DNA of 64,000 nt, from assembly GCA_024655865.1 (NCBI GenBank), contig JANLFM010000002.1, positions 83,647-147,646 on the forward strand, read 5' to 3'. This stretch comes from Caldisericota bacterium. Its GTDB lineage: Bacteria; Caldisericota; JANLFM01. A program made the translations under genes and the position numbers. The notes below the pieces were generated by a model that was not told the DNA's origin, searched no databases, and worked only from the letters and a program-made list of their open reading frames with translations. Below are positions 7,096 to 15,345 of this stretch, one piece after another. Position 1 is the stretch's first letter; the number at the start of each line of letters is the position of its first letter.

Positions 7096-7536
7096 TTATC
7101 CCAGCCACCATTCCTTCGCTCTGATACGGGCATCATAGATCATGCGTGCTATAATATCCGGGATCTTTCCCACCTCGCGCAAAGGATTCACTTCCTGGAA
7201 AGGAACCCAGCGCACTTCCTCAACATCTCCGCCTGGTCGAGGATTACCGGAGACGTATCGCGCCAGATATCCGATGAGCACCACCTGTTTTTCAAATGAC
7301 GTTTCTGGATCGAAGGAGACATAAGCTCCCGTCTGCTGGAGGATTTCCACCTGACTTCCGGTCTCCTCAAAGGCTTCTCTCCTGGCACAGTCCTCCAAGG
7401 TTTCCCCTAGCTGGAGCGCTCCCCCGGGAAGTGTCCAGAGGTTCTTCCAATAGCCCTTGTTCTGGCGAACAAGCAGAATCTGTTCCTTTCTGATAATGCA
7501 AGCGTAACAGGCTACCGTAAATTTACTCTCTTCCAT
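7096..7536 (-). CDS. NUDIX hydrolase
   Basis: 146 aa with a complete Nudix box: G at the start of GGALQLGETLEDCARREAFE then ETG, i.e. G-x5-E-x7-REUxEExGU, around residues 39-61, coordinating Mg for cleavage of a nucleoside diphosphate linked to another moiety. The Leu/Pro-rich LWTLPGGALQLGE start resembles the ADP-ribose pyrophosphatase/MutT group, but the substrate cannot be told. A strong AGGAGGG precedes the ATG. It stands alone, divergent from the SOS polymerase operon; the 205 bp downstream of it, up to the ArsR gene, holds no recognisable gene. Confidence 0.9.
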   Translation of the reverse strand: MEESKFTVACYACIIRKEQILLVRQNKGYWKNLWTLPGGALQLGETLEDCARREAFEETGSQVEILQQTGAYVSFDPETSFEKQVVLIGYLARYVSGNPRPGGDVEEVRWVPFQEVNPLREVGKIPDIIARMIYDARIRAKEWWLG

Positions 7537-7661
7537 CAGGCCCTCCTGGGCTATTTTATATCAGTTTACATCCGGACAGGCAATTTAGGAATTCCTTTCC
7601 GGGCTCTCTATGAGAAAATGAAACTTGCGGTCCTCCCCTCCGAGCGTAGGCTTTTTTCTTC

Positions 7662-7690
7662 TTGACAATATCGAACTTTTGTTCGATACT
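7662..7690 (+). promoter_or_regulatory. SOS promoter with perfect LexA box
   Basis: -35 TTGACA (7662-7667), 17-base spacer, -10 GATACT (7685-7690). The spacer contains TATCGAAC-TTTT-GTTCGATA (7669-7688), an 8+4+8 inverted repeat including the Gram-positive LexA/DinR consensus CGAAC-N4-GTTCG. LexA bound here would block RNA polymerase directly. Confidence 0.93.
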
Positions 7691-7711
7691 CTATTCAAAG
7701 GAGAGGGTATA

Positions 7712-10700
7712 GTGAAATTTGTTCACCTCCGCGTGCACTCGGATGGGAGCTTACTTGACTCCACCTTTACGCCAGAAAGGCTCGTCCGCGAGGCACAGAA
7801 GTTAAAAATGGAAACCCTGGCTTTAACGGACAGGGATTCGCTCCTCAGGGCAGTGGATTTCTTCCGGGCGGCCTCCGCGTATGGGGTTCGGCCCATTCTC
7901 GGGTTGGAACTTTCCTATTTCAGGAAAGAGCCCTCATCGCGCCCTTACAAAATCCTGCTTTTTGTGGAGAACGAGCAGGGGTATGGAAACCTGATTTCCC
8001 TCTTAAACCAGGCGCACCTGAAGATCAAGCCTGGAATTCCCCCGCAGGCGGAGCTGAGTGAAATCCTGAGGAAGAACGATGGGCTGTGCGCCTTAAGCGG
8101 GTGGAGGGAAAGCGAGGCTGGAAAACTTCTCCTCGAGGGGAACCTGGAGGGAGCTTCCCGGGCTCTTGCGGAATTGAAGGAAGCCTTTGGACAACGCCTT
8201 TTCCTGGAGCTTCAATGGCATGGCGAGGAAGAGGAAAGAAAAATTTTAAAGGGACTCCTTTGCCTGAGCAAAAATTTGAATATTCCTCCTGTAGCAACCA
8301 ACGATGTCCACTACCTTCTGCCCTCAGAGGAAAGGCTTTACCGGATCCTGAGCTGCATCCGCACCCTGACCCGCCTGGGGGAACCGCATCCGGAAAAAGG
8401 AGGGACGAAAAATCGTCACCTGCGCTCGGAAAAAGAAATGGAGATGGCCTTTTCCTTCTGCCCTCAGGCTCTGCACAACGCCCTCGTCCTTTCCGAACGG
8501 CTCCGGTTTTCTTTTCCCCCTTACACGCTGCGTCTGCCTCGTTCGGGCCGGACAGTGGAACAGGAAAACGCCTTTTTGCGCGAGCTCTGCCTGAAGAAGC
8601 TCCCCTGCTTTTACGCTTATTCCGAGCTGGAATACGCGCGCCAGAGGTTAGAGTACGAGCTGCACCTGATCCAGGAGATGGGCTATGCCGGATACTTCCT
8701 CCTGGTTTATGACCTCGTTGAGGAAGCCAGAAAGAGGGATATTTACGTTCTGGGCAGGGGATCAGCCGCTTCCAGTTTGGTCTCATATCTTCTGGGGATC
8801 ACCTTTGTGGACCCAGTAAAGGAAAACCTGCTCTTCGAGCGTTTCCTGAACCCAGCGCGCCTGAATGATCCCCCGGACATTGACCTGGACATTGAAAGAG
8901 AGCGCAGGGAGGAGTTGATGGATTACGTACGCCAGAAGTACGGAGAGGACAGGGTGGTTCATGTGGGCGGATTGAGCACCTTCCGTCTTCAGGGAGCATT
9001 GCGCGAAGTAGGAAAGGCAGTGGGAAGGACAAAGGAGGAGATCGACTACTTCCAGGAAAACCTTCAGTTTAAAAAAGCGCAGAGCCAGGAGGGGCTCCGG
9101 TGGCTGGAGTACGCTCAGGCGCTTGAGGGTTTGATCCATCACGTGACCATGCACCCCTCAGGTTTTGTAATCACAAGAAAACCCGTGCAGGAGGAGGTCC
9201 CGCTCATCATCACTCCCGAGGGAGTAAGCACTCAGTACGACATGCGCGCCCTCGCCCGCCTCGGTTTCCTGAAAATGGATTTTATCGGCTCAAGGAACCT
9301 GAGCATGATCCAGGAGACAAAAAGGTTGCTCTCCTCCAATTGGCTCAGGGAAATCCCTCTTGAGGATCGAGCGACCTGGGAGATGATCGCCAGAGGGGAG
9401 ACTATCGGATGCTTCCAGTTAGAGAGCCCCGGCATGCGCTCCCTTCTGCGGAAGCTGAAGCCCAAAAACATAGGTGACCTCACGGTGGCGCTCTCCCTCT
9501 ATCGACCGGGTCCAATTCAGGGAGGAATGGTGGAATCCTACATTCGCCGTCACCATGGAAAGGAGCCTGAAAGCTTCCTTCATCCCCTGCTTAAACCCAT
9601 CCTTCAGGAAACGCACGGCGTGATCCTCTATCAAGAACAGGTAATGCGCATCGCCTGCGAAATAGGCGGATTCTCTATGGCAGAAGCGGACGTCCTGAGA
9701 AAAGCGATGAGCGACAAGGCTGAGGCCGTGTTAACCTCCATGAGGGAGCGTTTCCTTCAGGGCGCGGTGACAAAAGGAGTAACTGCGGAAATAGCGCAAA
9801 AGATTTACGACTTTCTGGAGAAATTTGCAGGATATGGCTTTAACAAGGCCCACAGCGCCTCCTACGCTATCATCTCTTACCAGACCGCTTATTTAAAAAG
9901 GAATTTTCCCCGGGAGTTTTTCAGCGTGCTCCTCTCTACGGAGCAAGGCTATTACCAGCCCTTTGTTTACGCTGAGGAGGCAAGGAGGCTGGGTGTGCCC
10001 ATCCTGCTCCCAGACATCAACAGAAGCCAGAAGAGATGCACGGTGGAGAATGGCGGTATTCGCCTTGGCCTTTCCTACATTAAGGACCTGGGCCCGAGCC
10101 AAATAGAAGAGATAATTGCCAGAAAACCTCAGGGGGGATTCAGAAGTTTCGAGGAAGCGCTGCACTTGCTCTACCAGTATTTAGACCGCAGAGCTTTTGA
10201 AGCCCTGATCAAGGCAGGAAGCATGGACTCCTTTGGCTTAACTCGTCCCACGATGCTCGCAAGCCTTCCCTACCTTTTCCGCCGCTTGAGGGAAAAGCCC
10301 GCCCTTATGGAGTTCAGGGAGGCGCAGCCAGCGTTTTCCCTTTGCCCTCTTCCTCAAGAGGAGGTCAGAGAATCCTGGGAGTTCACCGGGGTCTATGCGC
10401 CTTCCCATCCTCTCCAGGTATATAAAGATAAACTCACCTCTTACCTTACCGATGCCAGTCTCAAGGTAAAGGACCTTCCCAGAGGAAGCAAAATCAGAGC
10501 AGCTTCACTTTTGACGCTCGCCCGCCTGGAAAAAACGAAAACCGGAAAAAGGATAGGCTTCCTGACTCTCGAGGACCTCGGCGGCCAATGGGAGGCAATA
10601 CTTTTCCCGGAGGAGCTCTCGCGTTTCTTCCACCTTCTCCGCGCTCGTTCCCTGCTTCTTTTAGAAGGTGAGATAAACGAGCGCGACGGAGAGCGGAGCC

Positions 10701-10804
10701 TGGTGGTCAAGGATCTAAAGGCTTTGAACTTCCACAAGAAGGGAACACCCCTTTTGAGCGATAATTATTATGTGCACAGATTAGGGGGTATAGTTACAGG
10801 ATGA
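7712..10804 (+). CDS. dnaE: DnaE-type DNA polymerase III alpha subunit, SOS-regulated
   Basis: 1030 aa C-family polymerase. The start is a GTG at 7712 with AAAGGAG eight bases upstream. Polymerase aspartates are present: Asp389 and Asp391 in PDIDLD and Asp523 in LKMDFIG, followed by the helix-hairpin-helix region and an OB fold near 900-990. The protein is shorter than replicative DnaE1 (about 1150) and ends soon after the OB fold, lacking the tau-binding tail. The PHP domain has lost metal ligands: HLRVHS where HLHTHS is usual and LTDRDS where LTDHG is usual, so built-in proofreading is unlikely. With a LexA box in the promoter and dinB overlapping by 4 bp, it is probably a damage-inducible, error-prone polymerase analogous to DnaE2/ImuC. 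Whether it is instead the only DnaE of the cell cannot be decided here. Confidence 0.9.
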   Translation: MKFVHLRVHSDGSLLDSTFTPERLVREAQKLKMETLALTDRDSLLRAVDFFRAASAYGVRPILGLELSYFRKEPSSRPYKILLFVENEQGYGNLISLLNQAHLKIKPGIPPQAELSEILRKNDGLCALSGWRESEAGKLLLEGNLEGASRALAELKEAFGQRLFLELQWHGEEEERKILKGLLCLSKNLNIPPVATNDVHYLLPSEERLYRILSCIRTLTRLGEPHPEKGGTKNRHLRSEKEMEMAFSFCPQALHNALVLSERLRFSFPPYTLRLPRSGRTVEQENAFLRELCLKKLPCFYAYSELEYARQRLEYELHLIQEMGYAGYFLLVYDLVEEARKRDIYVLGRGSAASSLVSYLLGITFVDPVKENLLFERFLNPARLNDPPDIDLDIERERREELMDYVRQKYGEDRVVHVGGLSTFRLQGALREVGKAVGRTKEEIDYFQENLQFKKAQSQEGLRWLEYAQALEGLIHHVTMHPSGFVITRKPVQEEVPLIITPEGVSTQYDMRALARLGFLKMDFIGSRNLSMIQETKRLLSSNWLREIPLEDRATWEMIARGETIGCFQLESPGMRSLLRKLKPKNIGDLTVALSLYRPGPIQGGMVESYIRRHHGKEPESFLHPLLKPILQETHGVILYQEQVMRIACEIGGFSMAEADVLRKAMSDKAEAVLTSMRERFLQGAVTKGVTAEIAQKIYDFLEKFAGYGFNKAHSASYAIISYQTAYLKRNFPREFFSVLLSTEQGYYQPFVYAEEARRLGVPILLPDINRSQKRCTVENGGIRLGLSYIKDLGPSQIEEIIARKPQGGFRSFEEALHLLYQYLDRRAFEALIKAGSMDSFGLTRPTMLASLPYLFRRLREKPALMEFREAQPAFSLCPLPQEEVRESWEFTGVYAPSHPLQVYKDKLTSYLTDASLKVKDLPRGSKIRAASLLTLARLEKTKTGKRIGFLTLEDLGGQWEAILFPEELSRFFHLLRARSLLLLEGEINERDGERSLVVKDLKALNFHKKGTPLLSDNYYVHRLGGIVTG

Positions 10805-11967
10805 AGAAAAGGCGAATCATCCACGTGGATATGGATGCCTTTTTTGCCTCTGTGGAGGAATTGGACAATCCCTTCCTCAAAGGGAAGCCCGTGATCGTGG
10901 GTGGTCACCAGACGAAAAGGGGAGTGGTCTCTTCCGCCAATTACCTGGCGCGTTCCTATGGAGTGAAAGCCGCCATGCCCCTCTGGCAGGCAAAACAACT
11001 CTGTCCTCAGGCCGTGTTTCTTCCGGTTCGCATGCACCGTTATGCGGAAATCTCCCGAAGGTTCCTCGAGATCTTCTTCGATTACACTCCTCTTGTGGAG
11101 CCCATGGGCTTCGACGAGGCCTATCTGGATGTCACGGGCTCTGAGCACCTTTTTGGCCCTGCACTGGAAATCGGCAAGGAAATCCAGAGGAGAGTAAAGG
11201 AGGAGATCGGCCTTTCCTGCTCGGTGGGGATATCCTATAACAAATTCCTGGCCAAGATCGCTTCCGGGTGGAAGAAACCAGGAGGGCTATTTCAAATTCT
11301 CGAGGAGGATGCTCTGGATTTCCTTGAAGAGCTTCCCCTGGAGGAGCTCCCCGGAGTTGGTTATGCCACTAAGGAGCGCCTGGAGCGCATGGGCTTAAGA
11401 AAAGCAGGAGAACTACGCCAGGTTCCCCTGGAGGTTCTGGAAGCGGAGTTCGGCAAAATGGCTTTAGAGCTCCTGGCCTATGCCCAGGGGATCGATGACC
11501 GGCCCGTTACCCCTGTCTCTGAGAGAAAATCCATAGGGGAAGAGTGCACTTTCGCACAAGATATCAGTGATCCGGAGAGGCTCCTTATGATACTCCTGGA
11601 GATGACGGATAGGCTGGCCAGGTACCTGAGACAGGAGGGCTTCCGCGCTCAGAGGGTAACGGTGAAAGTTCGCTTTCCCAATTTTAAGACCATCACCAGA
11701 TCGGATACTCTGCCCCAGCCCACAGATGTAAACGATGAGATTTATCAGGCAGCAAAAAGGCTCTTCCTGAAGTCCCTTCCCGGTAGGGTGCGCCTCTTGG
11801 GACTGAGCCTCTCAGGGCTCGTCAAAGTGGAGGAACTTCTTCTTTTTCCGGAAGATAAAAAAGTTAAGGATGAATCCCTGGTTAAAGCCCTCGACAAAAT
11901 CCAGGAAAAGTACGGTGAAGGAGCCATCGAGAGGGCCTTGAGGCTGAGAGGAAAAAGAAAAGGGTAA
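10801..11967 (+). CDS. dinB: DNA polymerase IV (Y family)
   Basis: 388 aa translesion polymerase. Catalytic carboxylates Asp10 (HVDMDAFF) and Asp105-Glu106 (GFDEAYLD) are intact; the palm is followed by SVGISYNKFLAKIAS, a helix-hairpin-helix thumb (LPGVGYATKERL) and the little-finger domain. A near-C-terminal EELLLF resembles a beta-clamp binding motif with Glu replacing Gln. It overlaps the dnaE-like gene by 4 bp (ATGA) and so shares the LexA-controlled promoter. The pairing of a C-family and a Y-family polymerase recalls imuB-dnaE2 mutasomes, except that this Y polymerase keeps its catalytic residues whereas ImuB has lost them. Confidence 0.95.
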   Translation: MKKRRIIHVDMDAFFASVEELDNPFLKGKPVIVGGHQTKRGVVSSANYLARSYGVKAAMPLWQAKQLCPQAVFLPVRMHRYAEISRRFLEIFFDYTPLVEPMGFDEAYLDVTGSEHLFGPALEIGKEIQRRVKEEIGLSCSVGISYNKFLAKIASGWKKPGGLFQILEEDALDFLEELPLEELPGVGYATKERLERMGLRKAGELRQVPLEVLEAEFGKMALELLAYAQGIDDRPVTPVSERKSIGEECTFAQDISDPERLLMILLEMTDRLARYLRQEGFRAQRVTVKVRFPNFKTITRSDTLPQPTDVNDEIYQAAKRLFLKSLPGRVRLLGLSLSGLVKVEELLLFPEDKKVKDESLVKALDKIQEKYGEGAIERALRLRGKRKG

Positions 11968-12029
11968 AGCTCTGGGTAACTTAAAGGGTCGGGCAAAATT
12001 TTCTTTGCTTTTTGGTTTAAAATTAAATC

Positions 12030-13100
12030 ATGCAGGAAGATGTTAATCTCGATCGGCCAGAAGCTTTAAGAGCACAGGACCCCGGCGGAATGCTGGGTGT
12101 AACCTATCACACGGCAGAGGGAATCGAGGAGATCCTTTCCCTCGGTCGTCAGCTGGAAAATGAAATCCCTCGCTTAAAGTTTACCCGGACCATCTTTCTG
12201 GGAACCGGAGGGGGCTCACGGGCGGCTCTCGATCTCTTGCACTCGTATCTTTTCCACTCCTTCCCCTACCCTTTCTATATTTATCAGGGATACGGTCTGC
12301 CCGGATTCGTGGACAGCGAAACCTTAGTCCTCATCCTCAGCCATTCCGGGGAGACAGAGGAGAGCCTCTCCCACTTCGAAGAAGCTCGAAGAAAAACTGA
12401 GAAAATTCTCGTTATTTCCGGTGGCGGCACGCTCACTCGACTGGCGCAGAAGCACGGGTTCTTTTGCTTCCCGGTACCCGTGGGAATGGAGGCCAGATCC
12501 GCCATGCCCTATTTGTTCTTTGCCGCCCTTTTTCTGCTTTCCAAGCAAGGAATTCCCTTGGATGAGGAGGAAATCCAGGAGGCCGTTTACACCTTGAAGA
12601 TGGAAAGGGAGCTTTTAAAGGAGGAAATTCCCCTTTCCAGTAACCCGGCGAAAACTCTGGCTCTGAAATTAAAAGGGTTAATTCCTTTTATTTACGGGTC
12701 CTACGGGTTCTCCGATGCTCTTGCTGAAAGGTTCCGCAGGCAGCTTGCGGAAAATGCCAAGACGCTGGCACACGCTAATATCATTCCTAACATGCACCAC
12801 GATGAGATAGTAGGATACGAGGAAAAAAGTCTCAGGGATAAGGTGATAGCGGTTTTAATTAGAGACTTCCTAGAGGAAAAGAAAATTAAAAAAAGGTTTG
12901 AAGTAACAAAGGAAGTTTTAGGGGAAAGGGGGGTTCCCGTTTTAGAGGTTTATCCGCTGAATAAGGGCTCTAAGGTGGCGCGCCTGTTTTCTTTGATTCA
13001 ACTTTTAGACTATACATCGATCTACCTTGCGCTCCTCAGGGGATTCAACCCGCGGGAAGTGGCCATTATCAAGCTCCTCAAAGAGAGAATGAAGGAATGA
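12030..13100 (+). CDS. Bifunctional phosphoglucose/phosphomannose isomerase
   Basis: 356 aa SIS-domain protein. The N-terminal VNLDRPEALRAQDPGGMLG is the start signature of the PGI/PMI family; the first SIS domain has FLGTGGGSRAA and ILSHSGETEES, and the C-terminal domain keeps NIIPNMHHDEIVGYE, where the catalytic Glu/His of the family lie. It interconverts glucose-6-phosphate or mannose-6-phosphate with fructose-6-phosphate. No Shine-Dalgarno sequence is seen; AT-rich DNA just upstream suggests a leaderless or own-promoter transcript 62 bp after dinB. It overlaps the sugar kinase gene by 4 bp, forming a glycolytic entry pair. Confidence 0.85.
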   Translation: MQEDVNLDRPEALRAQDPGGMLGVTYHTAEGIEEILSLGRQLENEIPRLKFTRTIFLGTGGGSRAALDLLHSYLFHSFPYPFYIYQGYGLPGFVDSETLVLILSHSGETEESLSHFEEARRKTEKILVISGGGTLTRLAQKHGFFCFPVPVGMEARSAMPYLFFAALFLLSKQGIPLDEEEIQEAVYTLKMERELLKEEIPLSSNPAKTLALKLKGLIPFIYGSYGFSDALAERFRRQLAENAKTLAHANIIPNMHHDEIVGYEEKSLRDKVIAVLIRDFLEEKKIKKRFEVTKEVLGERGVPVLEVYPLNKGSKVARLFSLIQLLDYTSIYLALLRGFNPREVAIIKLLKERMKE

Positions 13101-14038
13101 AAAGAGGGATTGGCATTGACCTGGGCGGGACAAAGATATTGGGAATCCTCATGGAGGAAGGCGGCAGGATTCTCCGGAAGGTTGATGGAAATACCGGGGA
13201 TCCCTCTTCGGAAAAGGAAGTCCTCCGGAACCTGTTTTCAGTGATCGAAAGCCTGATTGAAGAGGGGCCTGTTTCCTCTATCGGCATTGGCTGTGCCGGA
13301 CCAGACGATTTTGAAAACCAGGTCGTGGTCACCTCACCCAATTTGCCCTTCATCAAAAATTACCCCTTAAAAAGGGTGGTGGAGGAGCGCTTCGTCATTC
13401 CCACTCTGGTGGATAACGATGTGAAAATGGCAGCCCTGGGGGAGCTAATTTTTGGCGATGGCAAAGATCTACAGCCCTTTTTCTTCATCACCCTTGGAAC
13501 CGGAATTGGTGGTGCCCTGGTCTCAGAAGGAAAAGTTTTCCGGGGGGTTTGCAACACCGCAGGAGAAATCGGACACACCGTCTTTGATTGGGCAAGTACA
13601 GAAAGGTGCGGATGCGGTAAATACGGATGTCTGGAAGTCCTTGCCTCCGGGACCGCAATTCGCCGATACGTCCTTCGCGGTTTGGAATCCGGTCAACCTT
13701 CCGTCCTCCAGGGGGTTCCCCCGGAAAAGATCAACGCCAGATTAGTGGCGGAAAAGGCCAGAAAGGGCGATGAGCTTTCAAGGGAAGCTTATCTTAAAGC
13801 AGCCTACTGGATTGGGGTGGCCTTCTCCCATCTCGTCCAGATCCTCAATCCCCGGGCGATCATCATTGGAGGAGGAATGAGTGAGGCCTGGGACCTGATG
13901 GAAGGAAAATGCCTGGATGTTCTGGCCTCCTTAACCATGGAGTTTCCCCTGAAGCACTTAGAAATCCGCAGGTCCCCTCTGGGAAATTTAGCAGGAGTGA
14001 TGGGGGCTTGCTGGATGGGAATGAGTTCCATAAAATAG
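13097..14038 (+). CDS. ROK-family sugar kinase, probable glucokinase
   Basis: 313 aa. N-terminal phosphate-1 motif GIDLGGTKILG (residues 4-14), the ROK glucose-binding aspartate in VDNDVKMAA, the phosphate-2 loop TLGTGIGG, the zinc motif (GEIGHTVFDW followed by CGCGKYGCLE) and adenosine-binding IIIGGGMS. It phosphorylates glucose (or N-acetylmannosamine/other hexose) with ATP. It overlaps the PGI/PMI gene by 4 bp, which makes glucose the most likely substrate. It ends in a terminator whose stem begins inside the stop codon. Confidence 0.9.
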   Translation: MKRGIGIDLGGTKILGILMEEGGRILRKVDGNTGDPSSEKEVLRNLFSVIESLIEEGPVSSIGIGCAGPDDFENQVVVTSPNLPFIKNYPLKRVVEERFVIPTLVDNDVKMAALGELIFGDGKDLQPFFFITLGTGIGGALVSEGKVFRGVCNTAGEIGHTVFDWASTERCGCGKYGCLEVLASGTAIRRYVLRGLESGQPSVLQGVPPEKINARLVAEKARKGDELSREAYLKAAYWIGVAFSHLVQILNPRAIIIGGGMSEAWDLMEGKCLDVLASLTMEFPLKHLEIRRSPLGNLAGVMGACWMGMSSIK

Positions 14039-14070
14039 GGGCCACAAAAGGTGGCCCCTCAGCCTTTTTG
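14038..14070 (+). terminator. Terminator after the ROK kinase gene
   Basis: GGGGCCAC (14038-14045) and GTGGCCCC (14051-14058) form an 8-bp stem with a 5-base loop, followed by TCAGCC and a run of five T. It separates the convergent kinase and ferritin genes. Confidence 0.75.
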
Positions 14071-14091
14071 CTGATTCGATATCCGCTTTTC

Positions 14092-14580
14092 TTATTTGAA
14101 CGACCTCAAATCCTCCAAGAGGACTTCCAGATCCTCCTCGTGCTCCACTTCATCTTCCAGAATCTCAATGAGCAAATGCATGGTCACAATGTCCTTGCCC
14201 TCAACGAACTGGATGAGTTTCTGGTAAGTGGAGATCGCGCATTGCTCGCCCTTAATGTTCTGGAGAAGCAATTTTTCAGTATCAGGATCCACAGGAGCAT
14301 CGTAGCCACAATTTGTGAGTTTGTACCACTCCTCCGGTTTTAAAACCGGCGTACCTCCGAGCTGAATGATCCTCTTAGCAAGGATCTCTGCATGCTCAAA
14401 TTCCTCCTTGGCGTGCTGGGAAAGCTCCTTCTCCACCTCACCGTGCATCCGACCTTTTACAACCAGAGCACCAACCCAGTACTGGTAATAGGCCAGCCAT
14501 TCGTCGGAAAGGGCTTTATTTAGAAGTTTGAGCAGTTCATCAAGTTTCACACCAACAATCTCTCTCCCTTTGGTTCCCAT
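14092..14580 (-). CDS. Dps-like ferritin of the two-cysteine (DPSL/thioferritin) type
   Basis: 162 aa four-helix-bundle ferritin-like protein. Iron ligands are seen at Glu27, the ExxH pair Glu60/His63, Glu112 and the second ExxH Glu144/His147, i.e. a bacterioferritin-like di-iron centre. Cys91 and Cys114 flank it, as in the archaeal and anaerobe DPSL proteins that reduce peroxide and store iron. It has a GAGGAG ribosome site and stands alone. An oxidative-stress role in an anaerobe fits; peroxide responsiveness is not visible in the promoter region. Confidence 0.85.
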   Translation of the reverse strand: MGTKGREIVGVKLDELLKLLNKALSDEWLAYYQYWVGALVVKGRMHGEVEKELSQHAKEEFEHAEILAKRIIQLGGTPVLKPEEWYKLTNCGYDAPVDPDTEKLLLQNIKGEQCAISTYQKLIQFVEGKDIVTMHLLIEILEDEVEHEEDLEVLLEDLRSFK

Positions 14581-15345
14581 TTCTCTCTCCTCTCTAAAAA
14601 ATTTCTTTTTGTTACTATTATAACTTTAAAAAACCATCAAATATTTCTTTTATAATTTGATCTCATTTAAAGAGGTGTGTGAAAAAGTTGTCATACTTTT
14701 TATACTGCAACCAGTTCCTCTTTCGAGTTAGCCCTGGGCTATAGTTCTCGCCCCCGATACCTTGTGCTCCAGTCTTTGATCATCAAGCATCTTTTTCTTT
14801 CCCTGTGGTGTTTTCTTTGAATTGGCACCAGCTGCACGTGCATGACCCAATTTTCGTCACGTTTTCTGTGAGCGCGGATGAGTGGATCTCAGGGTAGGAA
14901 TCGCTCATTTTTTTTACCGTCAGGGAGCAGTATGAGAGACTATAACTATCAGAGAAAGCCAGACTCCGCTTGTGGGGTTGCGCTGGGATTGGCGATCAAA
15001 AGAGTGATCTCCCCTTTGGCATTCTTTCCCGCAAGCAGCCATAAGGGCGAGAAATTGCTACCTGAAACTTGTAAGCTCAGCCGTTTGGGGTGGGCTGTGA
15101 GCTTAGACCAGAGGACTGGAAATAAGAGCTTAAGGAGCTCAAAAAAGAAAGCTTGAAGACGGACTGTAAGGACTAGAGTAAAAAAGCCCGAAAGCAGGAA
15201 CGAGAAGGTACTTAATGCTTCACTTGAGTGATTGGCTTTTATTTTCCTTACTTTCCCTTTCTGGAATAAAAGGAATATATAATAAATACCGTGGTTAAGA
15301 GGAGAAAGCGTCCTCAGCCCGCTTAAAATATCAGGAGGGATAAGG
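14581..15345. other. 765-bp gap with decayed DNA, possible tnpB relic
   Basis: No convincing intact gene. On the plus strand a 92-codon frame (14878-15156) contains MRDYN and DSACG; RDYN followed by a short tail with ACG is reminiscent of the end of IS605-type TnpB. On the minus strand a frame without start codon stays open for about 115 codons (15294-14949) and includes LWLLAGKNAKGEITLL. Long open frames on both strands, with no ribosome sites, suggest a decayed mobile element or structured RNA rather than a gene. A TATAAT at 15278-15283 may serve the MFS gene that follows. Confidence 0.3.

Noticed and set aside
8025-8786. 253-codon minus-strand frame within the DnaE-type gene
   Set aside because: Long only because of GC-skewed codon use; sequence is Pro/Arg/Ser-rich and unlike any protein.
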